DNA of 64,000 nt from assembly GCF_000397205.1 (NCBI RefSeq), contig NC_021237.1:621001-685000 (forward strand). The letters run 5' to 3'. Source of the stretch: Pseudomonas protegens CHA0. Lineage in GTDB: Bacteria; Pseudomonadota; Gammaproteobacteria; Pseudomonadales; Pseudomonadaceae. The notes beneath the pieces are model-generated. The model saw nothing but the letters and a program-made list of their open reading frames with translations, was not told the DNA's origin and searched no databases. The translations under genes were made by a program, and so were the position numbers. Positions 53,251 to 63,462 of this stretch are shown here, in pieces. Position 1 is the stretch's first letter, and each line of letters starts with the position of its first letter.

Positions 53251-53279
53251 ACTATACGGACAGCGTTTTGATCTGTAAA
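53251..53279 (-). promoter_or_regulatory. Sigma-70 promoter of tRNA-Leu copy 1
   Basis: TTTACA, exactly 17 bp, TATAGT on the minus strand, followed by a GC-rich discriminator (GCGCTCC), as expected for stringently controlled stable-RNA promoters. Confidence 0.88.
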
Positions 53280-53318
53280 CCCCTGTTTTGGTTTTATTAA
53301 ATCAAACACTTAGAATGC

Positions 53319-53342
53319 AAAAACCCGCTTTCGCGGGTTTTT
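53319..53342 (-). terminator. Terminator of the upstream tRNA-Leu unit
   Basis: AAAAACCCGC, loop TTTC, GCGGGTTTTT. Same sequence as at 53071-53096, so the tandem units share promoter, tRNA and terminator. Confidence 0.88.
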
Positions 53343-53382
53343 GTTCGAGCCTTGAAACTGATCTAATCTCAAGCTCTTGAAT

Positions 53383-53469
53383 TGGTGCCCAGAAGAAGAC
53401 TCGAACTTCCACGGCCTTGCGGCCACCAGCACCTGAAGCTGGCGTGTCTACCAATTTCACCATCTGGGC
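53383..53469 (-). tRNA. tRNA-Leu (anticodon CAG), copy 2
   Basis: An 87-nt gene with encoded CCA, same acceptor, D, anticodon and T arms as copy 1. The variable arm reads GGCCGCAAGGCC instead of GACCGCAAGGTC: a paired A-T to G-C difference that keeps the stem. Confidence 0.97.
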
Positions 53470-53503
53470 AGTATCGCTGACGTCTCCGTCGTCGATGGCG
53501 CGC

Positions 53504-53532
53504 ACTATACGGAGGCTCTTTTGAGCTGTAAA
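53504..53532 (-). promoter_or_regulatory. Sigma-70 promoter of tRNA-Leu copy 2
   Basis: TTTACA, 17 bp, TATAGT on the minus strand, then discriminator GCGCGCC. Spacing and boxes equal those of copy 1. Confidence 0.88.
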
Positions 53533-53695
53533 CCCCAGATTTCAAAAAAGTTTGAAAAAAGTCTCCGGCGGTATGCGTGACGATGTTTCTGAGGCGATGG
53601 CGAGGATTATTCCCAGGTTGTCTGAGCCTGAAATTTCCCGTTTCAATACGCGTATGCCAAACTAACCCGCATATAGACAAGGTGAAATTTATCTA

Positions 53696-56323
53696 ATGGC
53701 CGATTGGCAGTCCCTCGATCCCGAGGCCGCTCGTGAAGCGGAAAAATACGAAAACCCTATTCCTAGCCGCGAACTCATCCTTCAGCACCTTGCTGACCGG
53801 GGTTCGCCTGCTAGTCGCGAGCAGTTGGTCGAAGAGTTCGGTCTGACCACGGAAGACCAGCTGGAAGCCCTGCGCCGCCGCCTGCGCGCCATGGAGCGCG
53901 ACGCTCAACTGATCTATACCCGCCGCGGCACCTATGCGCCGGTGGACAAGCTCGACCTGATTCTCGGCCGTATCAGCGGTCACCGCGACGGCTTCGGCTT
54001 CCTGGTGCCGGATGACGGTAGCGACGACCTGTTCATGAGCCCGGCGCAAATGCGCCTGGTATTCGATGGCGACCGCGCCCTGGCCCGGGTTTCCGGCCTG
54101 GATCGCCGCGGCCGTCGCGAAGGCGTGATCGTCGAAGTGGTGTCCCGTGCCCATGAAAGCATCGTCGGTCGCTACTTCGAAGAAGGTGGCATCGGTTTCG
54201 TGGTGGCAGACAACCCGAAGATCCAGCAGGAAGTGCTGGTAACGCCGGGGCGCAATGCCAATGCCAAGATCGGTCAGTTCGTCGAAGTGAAGATCACTCA
54301 CTGGCCGACGCCGCGCTTCCAGCCGCAAGGTGATGTGGTGGAAGTGGTGGGCAACTACATGGCACCGGGCATGGAAATCGACGTTGCCCTGCGCACCTAC
54401 GATATTCCTCATGTCTGGCCAGAGGCGGTGCTCAAGGAAGCCGGCAAGCTCAAGCCCGAAGTGGAAGAGAAGGACAAAGAGAAGCGCATCGATCTGCGTG
54501 ATCTGCCTTTCGTCACCATCGACGGCGAAGACGCCCGCGACTTCGACGACGCTGTTTTCTGCGAAGCCAAGCCCGGCAAGCTGCGCCTGTTTGGTGGTGG
54601 CTGGAAGCTGTATGTGGCGATTGCCGACGTCTCCAGTTACGTGAAGATCGGTTCGGCTCTGGATGCCGAAGCCCAGGTGCGCGGCAACTCGGTCTACTTC
54701 CCCGAGCGGGTGATCCCGATGCTGCCCGAGCAACTGTCCAACGGCCTGTGCTCGCTGAACCCGAAAGTCGATCGCCTGGCCATGGTTTGCGAGATGACCA
54801 TCTCCAAGTCCGGCGAGATGACCGATTACCAGTTCTACGAAGCGGTGATCCACTCCAAGGCGCGTCTGACCTACAACAAGGTCAGCACCATGCTCGAGCA
54901 GCCGAAAACCAGCGAAGCCAAGCAGTTGCGCGGTGAATACGGCGATGTCCTGCCGCACCTGAAGCAGCTGTATGCGCTGTACAAGGTCTTGCTGGGGGCT
55001 CGTCATACCCGGGGCGCCATCGACTTCGAGACCCAGGAAACCCGGATCATCTTCGGTTCCGAGCGCAAGATCGCCGAAATTCGTCCGACTACACGCAATG
55101 ATGCGCACAAGCTGATCGAGGAATGCATGCTGGCGGCCAACGTGGCCACCGCCGAGTTCCTCAAGAAGCACGAGATTCCGGCCCTGTACCGGGTGCACGA
55201 TGGTCCGCCGCCGGAGCGTCTGGAAAAACTGCGCGCCTTCCTCGGCGAGCTGGGCCTGTCCCTGCATAAGGGCAAGGATGGCCCGACGCCGAAGGACTAC
55301 CAGGCATTGCTGGAAACCATCAAGGACCGTCCGGATTACCACCTGATCCAGACCGTGATGCTGCGCTCCCTGAGCCAGGCGGTGTACAGCGCTGATAACC
55401 AGGGTCACTTCGGTCTGAATTACGAAGCCTATACCCACTTCACCTCGCCGATCCGTCGCTACCCGGACCTGTTGACCCATCGGGCCATCCGCAGCGTCAT
55501 CCACTCCAAGCAGGACACGCCGCACGTGCGTCGCGCCGGGGCGATGACCATTCCGAAGGCGCGTATCTATCCGTACGACGAAGCGACCCTGGAGCAGCTC
55601 GGCGAGCAGTGCTCGATGAGCGAGCGTCGTGCCGATGAGGCTACGCGGGACGTAGTGAATTGGCTCAAGTGCGAGTTCATGAAGGATCGTGTGGGCGAGT
55701 CCTTCCCGGGTGTGATCACCGCGGTGACCGGTTTCGGCCTGTTCGTCGAGTTGACCGACATCTACGTCGAGGGCCTGGTGCACGTCACCGCCTTGCCGGG
55801 GGACTACTACCACTTCGACCCTGTGCATCACCGCCTGGCGGGCGAACGCACCGGTCGCAGCTTCCGCCTGGGCGATACTGTGGAAGTGCGGGTCATGCGC
55901 GTCGACCTGGACGAGCGCAAGATCGATTTCGAAATGGCCGAGAAGACCATCAACGCACCGATCGGCCGCAAGAAGCGTGGCGCCGCGGACGTACCTGCCA
56001 GCAAGGTCGTGGAAGAGCCGGCTCCAGCCAAGGCGGGGCGTCGCAGCTCCGCCAAGGAAAAGGCGGTCGAGGCTTATCGTCCAAGCGACGCTGCAGCGAA
56101 AAACGCCGAAGTGCGCAAAAGCCGTGAAATGAAGCGGGCGCTGCTGGCCGAAGCCAAGGGCGGTGGTAAAGCGACGTCTGCGGGAAAGTCCGGTAAGCCG
56201 GCGCCCTCGCGCGCTGGCGAAAAGCCCGCCAAGCCGAGCAAACATCGTAAAGGTCCGCCCAAGGCGGGCTCCGCTTCCGGCGCTAAAAGCGGCGGGGCGC
56301 GCAAACCTAAGGCCAAGTCATGA
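53696..56323 (+). CDS. rnr: Ribonuclease R
   Basis: An 875-residue 3'-5' exoribonuclease that can unwind structured RNA. N-terminal helix-turn-helix and cold-shock domains, central RNB domain with the catalytic aspartates in DGEDARDFDDAVFCE, S1 domain with FPGVITAVTGFGLFVEL, then a long Lys/Ala/Gly-rich basic tail of about 110 residues. The ATG at 53696 gives MADWQSLDPE. The stop overlaps rlmB (ATGA). Confidence 0.97.
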   Translation: MADWQSLDPEAAREAEKYENPIPSRELILQHLADRGSPASREQLVEEFGLTTEDQLEALRRRLRAMERDAQLIYTRRGTYAPVDKLDLILGRISGHRDGFGFLVPDDGSDDLFMSPAQMRLVFDGDRALARVSGLDRRGRREGVIVEVVSRAHESIVGRYFEEGGIGFVVADNPKIQQEVLVTPGRNANAKIGQFVEVKITHWPTPRFQPQGDVVEVVGNYMAPGMEIDVALRTYDIPHVWPEAVLKEAGKLKPEVEEKDKEKRIDLRDLPFVTIDGEDARDFDDAVFCEAKPGKLRLFGGGWKLYVAIADVSSYVKIGSALDAEAQVRGNSVYFPERVIPMLPEQLSNGLCSLNPKVDRLAMVCEMTISKSGEMTDYQFYEAVIHSKARLTYNKVSTMLEQPKTSEAKQLRGEYGDVLPHLKQLYALYKVLLGARHTRGAIDFETQETRIIFGSERKIAEIRPTTRNDAHKLIEECMLAANVATAEFLKKHEIPALYRVHDGPPPERLEKLRAFLGELGLSLHKGKDGPTPKDYQALLETIKDRPDYHLIQTVMLRSLSQAVYSADNQGHFGLNYEAYTHFTSPIRRYPDLLTHRAIRSVIHSKQDTPHVRRAGAMTIPKARIYPYDEATLEQLGEQCSMSERRADEATRDVVNWLKCEFMKDRVGESFPGVITAVTGFGLFVELTDIYVEGLVHVTALPGDYYHFDPVHHRLAGERTGRSFRLGDTVEVRVMRVDLDERKIDFEMAEKTINAPIGRKKRGAADVPASKVVEEPAPAKAGRRSSAKEKAVEAYRPSDAAAKNAEVRKSREMKRALLAEAKGGGKATSAGKSGKPAPSRAGEKPAKPSKHRKGPPKAGSASGAKSGGARKPKAKS

Positions 56324-57087
56324 GTCAGTTGGAAAAGATCTACGGCGTGCATGCCGTAGAAGCGTTGCTGCGTCACCATCCCAAGCGGGTCAAGCAGATC
56401 TGGTTGGCTGAAGGGCGCAGTGATCCACGGGTTCAGGTGCTGGTGGACCTGGCTGCGCAGAACCGTGTTTCGGTTGGCCAGGCCGAGCGTCGTGAGATGG
56501 ACGCATGGGTTGAAGGCGTGCACCAGGGCGTAGTGGCGGAAGTCAGCCCGAGCCAGGTGTGGGGCGAGGCCATGCTCGACGAGCTGCTGGACCGTACCGA
56601 AGGCGCGCCGTTGCTGCTGGTGCTGGACGGTGTGACCGACCCGCACAACCTCGGGGCCTGCCTGCGTACTGCCGATGCGGCCGGTGCCCTGGCAGTGCTG
56701 GTGCCCAAGGACAAGTCGGCGACCCTGACTCCGACCGTGCGCAAAGTGGCGTGCGGCGCCGCCGAAGTGATTCCGCTGGTAGCCGTGACCAACCTGGCCC
56801 GCACCCTGGAGAAGCTCCAGCAGCGTGGGCTGTGGATCGTCGGCACCGCCGGCGAGGCCGAACAGGAACTGTACGACCAGGACCTGACCGGCCCGACCAT
56901 CATCATCATGGGGGCCGAAGGCAAGGGCATGCGTCGCCTGACCCGCGAGCACTGCGACTACCTGGTACGCCTGCCGATGGCCGGCAGCGTCAGCAGCCTC
57001 AACGTCTCCGTGGCCACTGGCGTGTGCCTGTTCGAAGCCATGCGCCAGCGCGGTGCCAAGGCCAAGGCCGGCGCCAAGAAAGCCTGA
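56320..57087 (+). CDS. rlmB: 23S rRNA (guanosine(2251)-2'-O)-methyltransferase
   Basis: A 255-residue SPOUT-class enzyme. N-terminal substrate-binding domain (YGVHAVEALLRHHP), then the knot motifs NLGACLRTADAAG, MGAEGKGMRRLTRE and PMAGSVSSLNVSVATG. It methylates G2251 in the P-loop of 23S rRNA. It is co-transcribed with rnr through a 4-bp overlap. A REP pair follows. Confidence 0.97.
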   Translation: MSQLEKIYGVHAVEALLRHHPKRVKQIWLAEGRSDPRVQVLVDLAAQNRVSVGQAERREMDAWVEGVHQGVVAEVSPSQVWGEAMLDELLDRTEGAPLLLVLDGVTDPHNLGACLRTADAAGALAVLVPKDKSATLTPTVRKVACGAAEVIPLVAVTNLARTLEKLQQRGLWIVGTAGEAEQELYDQDLTGPTIIIMGAEGKGMRRLTREHCDYLVRLPMAGSVSSLNVSVATGVCLFEAMRQRGAKAKAGAKKA

Positions 57088-57096
57088 CCCGCAGTT

Positions 57097-57161
57097 GCAG
57101 GAGCCGGCTTGCCGGCGAGGCGCGTGCTGCCGTCCATCGTCGGCACGCCGGCTCCCGCAGG
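57097..57161. repeat. REP pair after rlmB
   Basis: GCAGGAGCCGGCTTGCCGGC at the left and an inverted GCCGGCTCCCGC at the right, with a CGTGC...GCACG stem between. Confidence 0.8.
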
Positions 57162-57337
57162 TGGTTGTTCAAATAATCACCAATTGCCTTGCGCCGCTGT
57201 TCCCCCTTCTCTACAATTGCGCCCCTTGCCGTGACGGCAGGCGCATATGTGCCTACTACCAGGCAAGACACACCAGTGTCATTCACTCCTTGTCTGACCG
57301 CTTATAGGCGGCAGGCTACAACCCGTAAGGAGCATTC
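57162..57337 (+). promoter_or_regulatory. rpsF leader region
   Basis: A 176-bp untranslated stretch holding the promoter and leader of the ribosomal operon. A CCGC/GCGG hairpin at 57298-57311 lies just before the ribosome site AAGGAG. S6-S18 binding leaders are known in many bacteria, and this hairpin could be part of one, but I could not confirm the conserved fold. Confidence 0.3.
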
Positions 57338-57763
57338 ATGCGTCATTACGAAATCATCTTTTTGGTCCACCCGGATCAAAGCGAGCAAGTCGGCGGCATG
57401 GTTGAGCGTTACACCAAGCTGATCGAAGAAGACGGCGGCAAAATCCACCGTCTGGAAGACTGGGGCCGTCGTCAACTGGCCTACGCAATCAACAATGTTC
57501 ACAAGGCTCACTACGTGATGCTGAACGTTGAGTGCACCGGTAAAGCCCTGGCTGAGCTGGAAGACAACTTCCGTTACAACGATGCTGTGATCCGTAACCT
57601 GGTCATCCGTCGCGAAGAAGCCATCACTGGCCAATCCGAGATGCTCAAGGCTGAAGAAAACCGCAGTGAGCGCCGTGAGCGTCGTGACCGTCCTGAGCAT
57701 GCTGACAGCGCCGATGGCGATGACAGCGACAACAGCGACGCCAGCGATAACGCTGACGAGTAA
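57338..57763 (+). CDS. rpsF: 30S ribosomal protein S6
   Basis: A 141-residue protein. The conserved fold begins [18 protein letters not shown], and the rRNA/S18-binding strand [17 protein letters not shown] is intact. The tail after about residue 100 is acidic and Ser/Asp-rich ([15 protein letters not shown]); S6 tails of this kind are targets for polyglutamylation in E. coli. First gene of the rpsF-rpsR-DUF2232-rplI operon. Confidence 0.98.
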   Translation: MRHYEIIFLVHPDQSEQVGGMVERYTKLIEEDGGKIHRLEDWGRRQLAYAINNVHKAHYVMLNVECTGKALAELEDNFRYNDAVIRNLVIRREEAITGQSEMLKAEENRSERRERRDRPEHADSADGDDSDNSDASDNADE

Positions 57764-57791
57764 TCCACGGACCTTTTGAGGAGCCAATTAC

Positions 57792-58022
57792 ATGGCACGT
57801 TTCTTCCGTCGTCGTAAATTCTGCCGCTTCACCGCTGAAGACGTGAAAGAGATCGATTACAAAGATCTCAACACTCTGAAAGCCTACGTATCCGAGACCG
57901 GCAAAATCGTTCCAAGCCGCATCACCGGTACCAAAGCTCGTTATCAGCGTCAGCTGGCCACCGCTATCAAGCGCGCCCGCTTCCTGGCCCTGCTGGCCTA
58001 CACCGACAGCCACGGCCGCTGA
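57792..58022 (+). CDS. rpsR: 30S ribosomal protein S18
   Basis: A 76-residue basic protein that binds next to S6 in the platform of the 30S subunit. [20 protein letters not shown] and [20 protein letters not shown] are the usual signatures. AGGAG lies ten bases before the ATG. No zinc-ribbon Cys pair beyond the single C12. Confidence 0.98.
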
Positions 58023-58058
58023 GATCGGGCAGTCGACAAGTAGTAAGGGATTGAATGC

Positions 58059-58958
58059 ATGCGCGCCTTAGCTGAGTTCATCATGCGCGGTCGTATGCAG
58101 GCCACTCTGGTAGTGGCTGGCTGTTCGGCATTGCCGTTGTTGTATTGGTTGGGTGCTGCCGCCGGGAGCCTGGTGCTTCTGCGGCGCGGATTGAAGGATG
58201 CCCTTGGCGTCCTCGCTCTGGGAGTGCTGCCAGCTTTGCTCTGGTGGCTGACGTTCGATGACCCGCGGGCACTTTTGGTGCTGCTGGGTTCTTCGAGTCT
58301 TGCGTTGGTTTTGCGCGCAAGCGAGTCCTGGAGCCGCGTGCTGCTGGTCAGCATAGCGATGGGGTTGGTGTTTGCTGGAGTCCTGGGTGCGGCTTTCCGC
58401 CCTCAGATCGAAGCGCTGTCACAGGAATTGATAAAAATCCTGCCGATGGCCTTGGGTGAGGTCTACCAGCAGCTATCGGTTGAAGAGCGAGCTCGTCTTG
58501 CCACGCTGATTGCACCGATCCTGACCGGCCTGATAGCGGCCCTGTTGCAAGCCATCAGCGTGCTGAGCCTGATTCTTGGGCGTTACTGGCAGGCTGTGTT
58601 GTATAACCCGGGTGGTTTTGGTCGCGAGTTTCGCGCCATCAGAATCCCTCTTGGGCCAGCGATGTTGCTGCTGGCGTGCATGCTGGTGGGGCCGAACTTC
58701 GGACCTCAACTGGCCATGCTGACGCCGATGTGCAGTGTCCCGCTGGCTTTTGCCGGGCTGGCCCTGATTCACGGGCTGGTGGCACAAGGGCGACTGGCCA
58801 GGTTCTGGCTGGTGGGGTTGTACGTCACGCTGTTGCCGTTCATGCAACTGATCTATCCGTTGCTCGTGGTCCTGGCCATTGTCGACAGTCTGGTTGATTT
58901 TCGCGGTCGTTTGGCGCCGAAAGACGCTGATAACGGCTCTGCGAACGGTGAAGGTTAA
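58059..58958 (+). CDS. DUF2232 integral membrane protein
   Basis: A 299-residue protein with about eight hydrophobic helices. It lies between rpsR and rplI, a conserved position in pseudomonads. The family (DUF2232, related to YybS) has no established function. It starts MRALAEFIMRGR. The two ribosomal genes on each side imply co-transcription. Confidence 0.88.
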   Translation: MRALAEFIMRGRMQATLVVAGCSALPLLYWLGAAAGSLVLLRRGLKDALGVLALGVLPALLWWLTFDDPRALLVLLGSSSLALVLRASESWSRVLLVSIAMGLVFAGVLGAAFRPQIEALSQELIKILPMALGEVYQQLSVEERARLATLIAPILTGLIAALLQAISVLSLILGRYWQAVLYNPGGFGREFRAIRIPLGPAMLLLACMLVGPNFGPQLAMLTPMCSVPLAFAGLALIHGLVAQGRLARFWLVGLYVTLLPFMQLIYPLLVVLAIVDSLVDFRGRLAPKDADNGSANGEG

Positions 58959-58979
58959 AAGTTAAGAGGTTATTACCAA

Positions 58980-59426
58980 ATGGAACTGATCCTGCTGGAA
59001 AAAATCGCCAACCTGGGCAACCTGGGCGATAAGGTAAACGTTAAGGCTGGTTACGGCCGTAACTACCTGCTGCCTTTCGGCAAAGCCACCGCTGCTACCG
59101 CTGCCAACCTGGCTGCGTTCGAAGCGCGTCGTGCCGAGCTGGAAAAACTGGCTGCAGAGAAGAAGGCTTCTGCCGAAACTCGCGCTGCGCAACTGGCTGA
59201 GCTGGAAGTGACCATCACTGCCACCGCCGGTGACGAAGGCAAGCTGTTCGGTTCGATCGGCACCCACGACATCGCTGATGCACTGACCGCCTCGGGCGTT
59301 GAAGTGGCAAAAAGCGAAGTTCGTCTGCCGAACGGCACCATCCGCAACGTAGGTGAATTCGACGTAGCCGTGCACCTGCACGCTGAAGTTGAAGCAACCG
59401 TACGCGTTGTCGTGGTGGCTGCTTAA
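58980..59426 (+). CDS. rplI: 50S ribosomal protein L9
   Basis: A 148-residue protein with the N-terminal RNA-binding domain ([32 protein letters not shown]), the long connecting helix (residues about 45-75) and the C-terminal domain. It stabilises the L1 stalk and helps keep the reading frame. It is last in its operon before dnaB. Confidence 0.98.
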   Translation: MELILLEKIANLGNLGDKVNVKAGYGRNYLLPFGKATAATAANLAAFEARRAELEKLAAEKKASAETRAAQLAELEVTITATAGDEGKLFGSIGTHDIADALTASGVEVAKSEVRLPNGTIRNVGEFDVAVHLHAEVEATVRVVVVAA

Positions 59427-59550
59427 GCAGTACCAAATCGTCTGGCACCTTGTGTGGCTGACGGTTAACATCGGGCACGATCCTGTTTACAGGTCGTGCC
59501 CTTTGTCTTTCTGCTGATCCTGATTTTCATCCCCCGAATTCCAAGTGGCC

Positions 59551-60948
59551 ATGAACGATATCTCCGCTCCCGAGCAATACGATCTGCAAACCGCTGCCCT
59601 GAAGGTGCCGCCGCACTCCATCGAGGCCGAACAGGCCGTGCTCGGTGGTCTGATGCTGGACAACAACGCCTGGGAACGCGTGTTGGATCAAGTGTCCGAC
59701 GGCGATTTCTACCGGCATGACCACCGTTTGATCTTCCGCGCCATCGCCAAGCTGGCCGACCAGAACATGCCCATCGACGTGGTCACCCTGTCCGAGCAAC
59801 TGGACAAGGAAGGCCAGACTTCGCAGGTCGGCGGCCTGGGCTACCTGGGTGAACTGGCGAAGAACACTCCGTCGGTGGCCAACATCAAGGCCTATGCGCA
59901 GATCGTTCGCCAGCGGGCCACCCTGCGTCAGCTGATCGGCATCAGCACCGAGATCGCCGACAGTGCCTTCAACCCGGAAGGGCGCACCGCCGAAGAGATT
60001 CTCGACGAGGCCGAGCGGCAGATCTTCCAGATCGCCGAAGCGCGGCCCAAGACCGGCGGCCCGGTGGGGGTCAACGAACTGCTGACCAAGGCCATCGACC
60101 GCATCGATACCCTGTTCAACACGGACAACGCCATCACCGGCCTGTCCACCGGCTATACCGATCTCGACGAGAAGACCAGCGGCCTGCAGCCGGCCGACTT
60201 GATCATCGTCGCCGGCCGTCCGTCCATGGGTAAGACCACCTTCGCCATGAACCTGGTGGAGAACGCGGTACTGCGCAGCGACAAGGCGGTGCTGGTGTAC
60301 TCCCTGGAGATGCCAGGTGAATCGCTGATCATGCGTATGCTCTCCTCCCTGGGCCGCATCGACCAGACCAAGGTCCGTTCCGGCCAGCTGGAAGACGACG
60401 ACTGGCCACGCCTGACCTCGGCGGTCAACCTGCTCAACGACCGCAAGCTGTTCATCGACGACACCGCGGGCATCAGCCCCTCGGAGATGCGTGCGCGGAC
60501 CCGGCGCCTGGTGCGTGAGCACGGCGATATCGCCATGATCATGATCGACTACCTGCAGCTCATGCAGATTCCAGGCTCCAGCGGCGACAACCGGACCAAC
60601 GAGATTTCCGAGATTTCCCGGTCCCTGAAGGCCCTGGCCAAGGAGTTCAACTGCCCGGTAGTGGCCCTGTCCCAGCTCAACCGCTCCCTGGAACAACGTC
60701 CCAACAAGCGCCCGGTGAACTCCGACTTGCGGGAATCCGGAGCGATCGAGCAGGACGCCGACGTGATCATGTTCGTCTACCGGGACGAGGTGTATCACCC
60801 GGAAACCGAGCACAAGGGCATTGCCGAGATCATCATCGGCAAGCAGCGGAACGGCCCCATCGGCTTTATCCGCCTGGCGTTCATCGGCAAGTACACCCGC
60901 TTCGAGAACCTCGCCCCGGGCAGCTACAACTTCGACGACGACGAATAA
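59551..60948 (+). CDS. dnaB: Replicative DNA helicase DnaB
   Basis: A 465-residue hexameric helicase. N-terminal DnaG-binding domain, then the RecA-like core with Walker A GRPSMGKTTFAMN, Walker B IMIDYLQLM and the DLRESGAIEQDADVI signature. No intein is present. I chose the ATG at 59551 (MNDISAPEQ) over a GTG two codons earlier. Confidence 0.97.
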   Translation: MNDISAPEQYDLQTAALKVPPHSIEAEQAVLGGLMLDNNAWERVLDQVSDGDFYRHDHRLIFRAIAKLADQNMPIDVVTLSEQLDKEGQTSQVGGLGYLGELAKNTPSVANIKAYAQIVRQRATLRQLIGISTEIADSAFNPEGRTAEEILDEAERQIFQIAEARPKTGGPVGVNELLTKAIDRIDTLFNTDNAITGLSTGYTDLDEKTSGLQPADLIIVAGRPSMGKTTFAMNLVENAVLRSDKAVLVYSLEMPGESLIMRMLSSLGRIDQTKVRSGQLEDDDWPRLTSAVNLLNDRKLFIDDTAGISPSEMRARTRRLVREHGDIAMIMIDYLQLMQIPGSSGDNRTNEISEISRSLKALAKEFNCPVVALSQLNRSLEQRPNKRPVNSDLRESGAIEQDADVIMFVYRDEVYHPETEHKGIAEIIIGKQRNGPIGFIRLAFIGKYTRFENLAPGSYNFDDDE

Positions 60949-60956
60949 CCCGCCCG

Positions 60957-61010
60957 TTCGCCGGCCATCCGCCTGCCGGCGCCTGTAGGAGCCGGCTCGC
61001 CGGCGAATCG
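60957..61010. repeat. REP pair after dnaB
   Basis: TTCGCCGG at the left and GTAGGAGCCGGCTCGCCGGC then GAA at the right form an inverted pair of the common Pseudomonas REP type. Confidence 0.8.
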
Positions 61011-61019
61011 GCTGCACCG

Positions 61020-61056
61020 AATTCCGACCATAACGGTCGGAATTGGTTATTTTTTG
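61020..61056 (+). terminator. Terminator between dnaB and ygiQ
   Basis: AATTCCGACC, loop ATAAC, GGTCGGAATT, then GGTTATTTTTT. The T-run begins five bases after the stem, so efficiency is uncertain. Confidence 0.6.
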
Positions 61057-61128
61057 TGCTATATTCCGCGCCCGCGAATTTCCCTGTGAATCAACGCGTC
61101 CCTATCCAAGCCAACACCGGTCATCGAC

Positions 61129-63426
61129 ATGCAAGCAGCCAAGCCGTTATTTGACTATCCCAAGTACTGGGCCGAATGTTTCGGGCCAGCACCATTCCTG
61201 CCCATGAGCAGGGAGGAGATGGATCAGCTCGGCTGGGATTCCTGCGACATCATCATCGTCACCGGTGATGCCTACGTCGATCACCCGTCGTTCGGCATGG
61301 CGATCATCGGCCGGCTGCTGGAGTCCCAGGGCTTTCGCGTCGGGATCATCGCCCAGCCCAACTGGCAGTCCAAAGACGACTTCATGAAGCTCGGCGAGCC
61401 GAACCTGTTCTTCGGTGTCGCCGCCGGCAACATGGACTCGATGATCAACCGCTACACCGCCGACAAGAAAATCCGCTCCGACGACGCCTACACCCCCGGT
61501 GGCCTGGCGGGCAAACGCCCGGATCGTGCGAGCCTGGTCTACAGCCAGCGCTGCAAAGAAGCCTACAAGCACGTGCCCATCGTTCTCGGCGGCATTGAGG
61601 CGTCCCTGCGCCGCATCGCCCACTACGACTACTGGCAGGACCGGGTGCGCAACTCGATCCTGATCGACGCCAGCGCCGATATCCTGCTCTACGGCAACGC
61701 CGAGCGAGCCATTGTCGAAGTGGCCCAGCGCCTGTCCTACGGCCACAAGATCGAAGACATCACCGACGTGCGCGGCACCGCCTTCATCCGCCGCGACACG
61801 CCCAAGGACTGGTACGAAGTGGACTCCACCCGTATCGACCGCCCGGGCAAGATCGACAAGATCATCAACCCCTACGTCAATACCCAGGACACCCAGGCCT
61901 GCGCCATCGAGCAGGAAAAGGGCCCGGTGGACGATCCCCAGGAAGCCAAGGTGGTGCAGATCCTTGCCAGCCCGCGCATGACCCGGGACAAGACCGTGAT
62001 CCGCCTGCCGTCCATGGAGAAGGTGCGCAACGACCCGGTGCTGTACGCCCACGCCAACCGTGTGCTGCACCTGGAAACCAACCCGGGCAACGCCCGCGCC
62101 CTGGTGCAGAAGCATGGCGAAGTGGACGTGTGGTTCAACCCGCCGCCCATTCCCATGACCACCGAGGAAATGGACTACGTGTTCGGCATGCCTTATCAGC
62201 GCATTCCGCACCCGGCCTATGGCAAGGAAAAGATCCCGGCCTACGACATGATCCGTTTCTCGGTGAACATCATGCGCGGCTGCTTCGGCGGTTGTACTTT
62301 CTGCTCCATCACCGAGCACGAAGGGCGGATCATCCAGAACCGTTCCGAAGAGTCGATCATTCGCGAGATCGAAGAAATTCGCGACAAGGTTCCAGGTTTT
62401 ACCGGGGTCATTTCCGACCTCGGCGGCCCGACCGCGAACATGTACCGCATCGCCTGCAAGAGCCCGGAAATCGAATCCGCGTGCCGCAAGCCGTCCTGCG
62501 TGTTCCCGGGCATCTGTCCGAACCTGAACACCGACCATTCGTCGCTGATCCAGCTGTATCGCAGCGCCCGTGCCTTGCCCGGGGTGAAGAAGATCCTCAT
62601 CGCCTCCGGCCTGCGCTATGACCTGGCGGTCGAGTCGCCGGAGTACGTCAAGGAGCTGGTGACCCACCACGTGGGCGGCTACTTGAAGATCGCCCCGGAA
62701 CACACCGAGGAAGGTCCGCTCAATCAGATGATGAAGCCGGGCATTGGTACCTACGACCGCTTCAAGCGGATGTTCGAGAAATACTCCAAGGAAGCGGGCA
62801 AGGAGCAGTACCTGATTCCGTACTTCATCGCCGCCCACCCGGGCACCACCGATGAAGACATGATGAACCTGGCCCTGTGGCTCAAGGGCAATGGCTTTCG
62901 CGCGGACCAGGTACAGGCGTTCTACCCGTCGCCTATGGCCACCGCCACGGCCATGTACCACTCGGGCAAGAACCCGCTGCGCAAGGTCACCTACAAGAGC
63001 GACGGCGTGACCATCGTCAAGAGCGAGGAGCAGCGCCGCCTGCACAAGGCGTTCCTGCGCTACCACGATCCGAAGGGCTGGCCGATGCTGCGCGAGGCTC
63101 TGCTGCGCATGGGCCGTGGCGACCTGATCGGTCCGGGCAAGAACCAGCTGATTCCGACCCACCAGCCGGCTACCGACAGCTACCAGAGTGCCCGTCGCAA
63201 GAATTCGACACCGGCCGGCAGCCACAAGGTGGCCAAGGAAACCAAGATCCTTACCCAGCACACCGGGCTGCCTCCTCGCGGCAGCGACGGCGGCAATGCC
63301 TGGGACAAGCGCGAACAGGCCAAGGCTGCGGCGTTTGCCCGCAACAAGCAGGCGGCCAAGGAGCGCGCCGATGCGGCCAAGGGCAAAGGCAAGAAGCCGA
63401 CCCGCAAGCCGGTAGTGCCGCGCTAA
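61129..63426 (+). CDS. YgiQ-family radical SAM protein
   Basis: A 765-residue protein. The radical SAM cluster motif C385-x3-C389-x2-C392 lies in [18 protein letters not shown] large N-terminal YgiQ domain comes first ([20 protein letters not shown]), and the C-terminal tail of about 100 residues is Lys/Ala-rich. The reaction of YgiQ proteins is not established. It is transcribed alone between two terminators. Confidence 0.93.
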   Translation: MQAAKPLFDYPKYWAECFGPAPFLPMSREEMDQLGWDSCDIIIVTGDAYVDHPSFGMAIIGRLLESQGFRVGIIAQPNWQSKDDFMKLGEPNLFFGVAAGNMDSMINRYTADKKIRSDDAYTPGGLAGKRPDRASLVYSQRCKEAYKHVPIVLGGIEASLRRIAHYDYWQDRVRNSILIDASADILLYGNAERAIVEVAQRLSYGHKIEDITDVRGTAFIRRDTPKDWYEVDSTRIDRPGKIDKIINPYVNTQDTQACAIEQEKGPVDDPQEAKVVQILASPRMTRDKTVIRLPSMEKVRNDPVLYAHANRVLHLETNPGNARALVQKHGEVDVWFNPPPIPMTTEEMDYVFGMPYQRIPHPAYGKEKIPAYDMIRFSVNIMRGCFGGCTFCSITEHEGRIIQNRSEESIIREIEEIRDKVPGFTGVISDLGGPTANMYRIACKSPEIESACRKPSCVFPGICPNLNTDHSSLIQLYRSARALPGVKKILIASGLRYDLAVESPEYVKELVTHHVGGYLKIAPEHTEEGPLNQMMKPGIGTYDRFKRMFEKYSKEAGKEQYLIPYFIAAHPGTTDEDMMNLALWLKGNGFRADQVQAFYPSPMATATAMYHSGKNPLRKVTYKSDGVTIVKSEEQRRLHKAFLRYHDPKGWPMLREALLRMGRGDLIGPGKNQLIPTHQPATDSYQSARRKNSTPAGSHKVAKETKILTQHTGLPPRGSDGGNAWDKREQAKAAAFARNKQAAKERADAAKGKGKKPTRKPVVPR

Positions 63427-63432
63427 ACCCCA

Positions 63433-63462
63433 CAAAACGCCAGCCACCGAGCTGGCGTTTTG
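63433..63462 (+). terminator. Terminator after ygiQ
   Basis: CAAAACGCCAGC, loop CACCGA, GCTGGCGTTTTG, then CTTTT. Confidence 0.88.

Noticed and set aside
53071..53342. Identical hairpins at 53071 and 53319 as CRISPR-like direct repeats
   Set aside because: Only two copies, 248 bp apart, each a terminator after a tRNA gene.
53693..56245. 850-codon open frame on the minus strand opposite rnr
   Set aside because: It is a mirror of rnr produced by strong G/C third-position bias. The protein has no family motifs and no ribosome site, while rnr has all RNase R signatures.
61147..63447. 766-codon open frame on the minus strand opposite ygiQ
   Set aside because: Same cause. It is Val/His/Ala/Gly-rich, as expected from the complement of biased codons, and ygiQ is clearly real.
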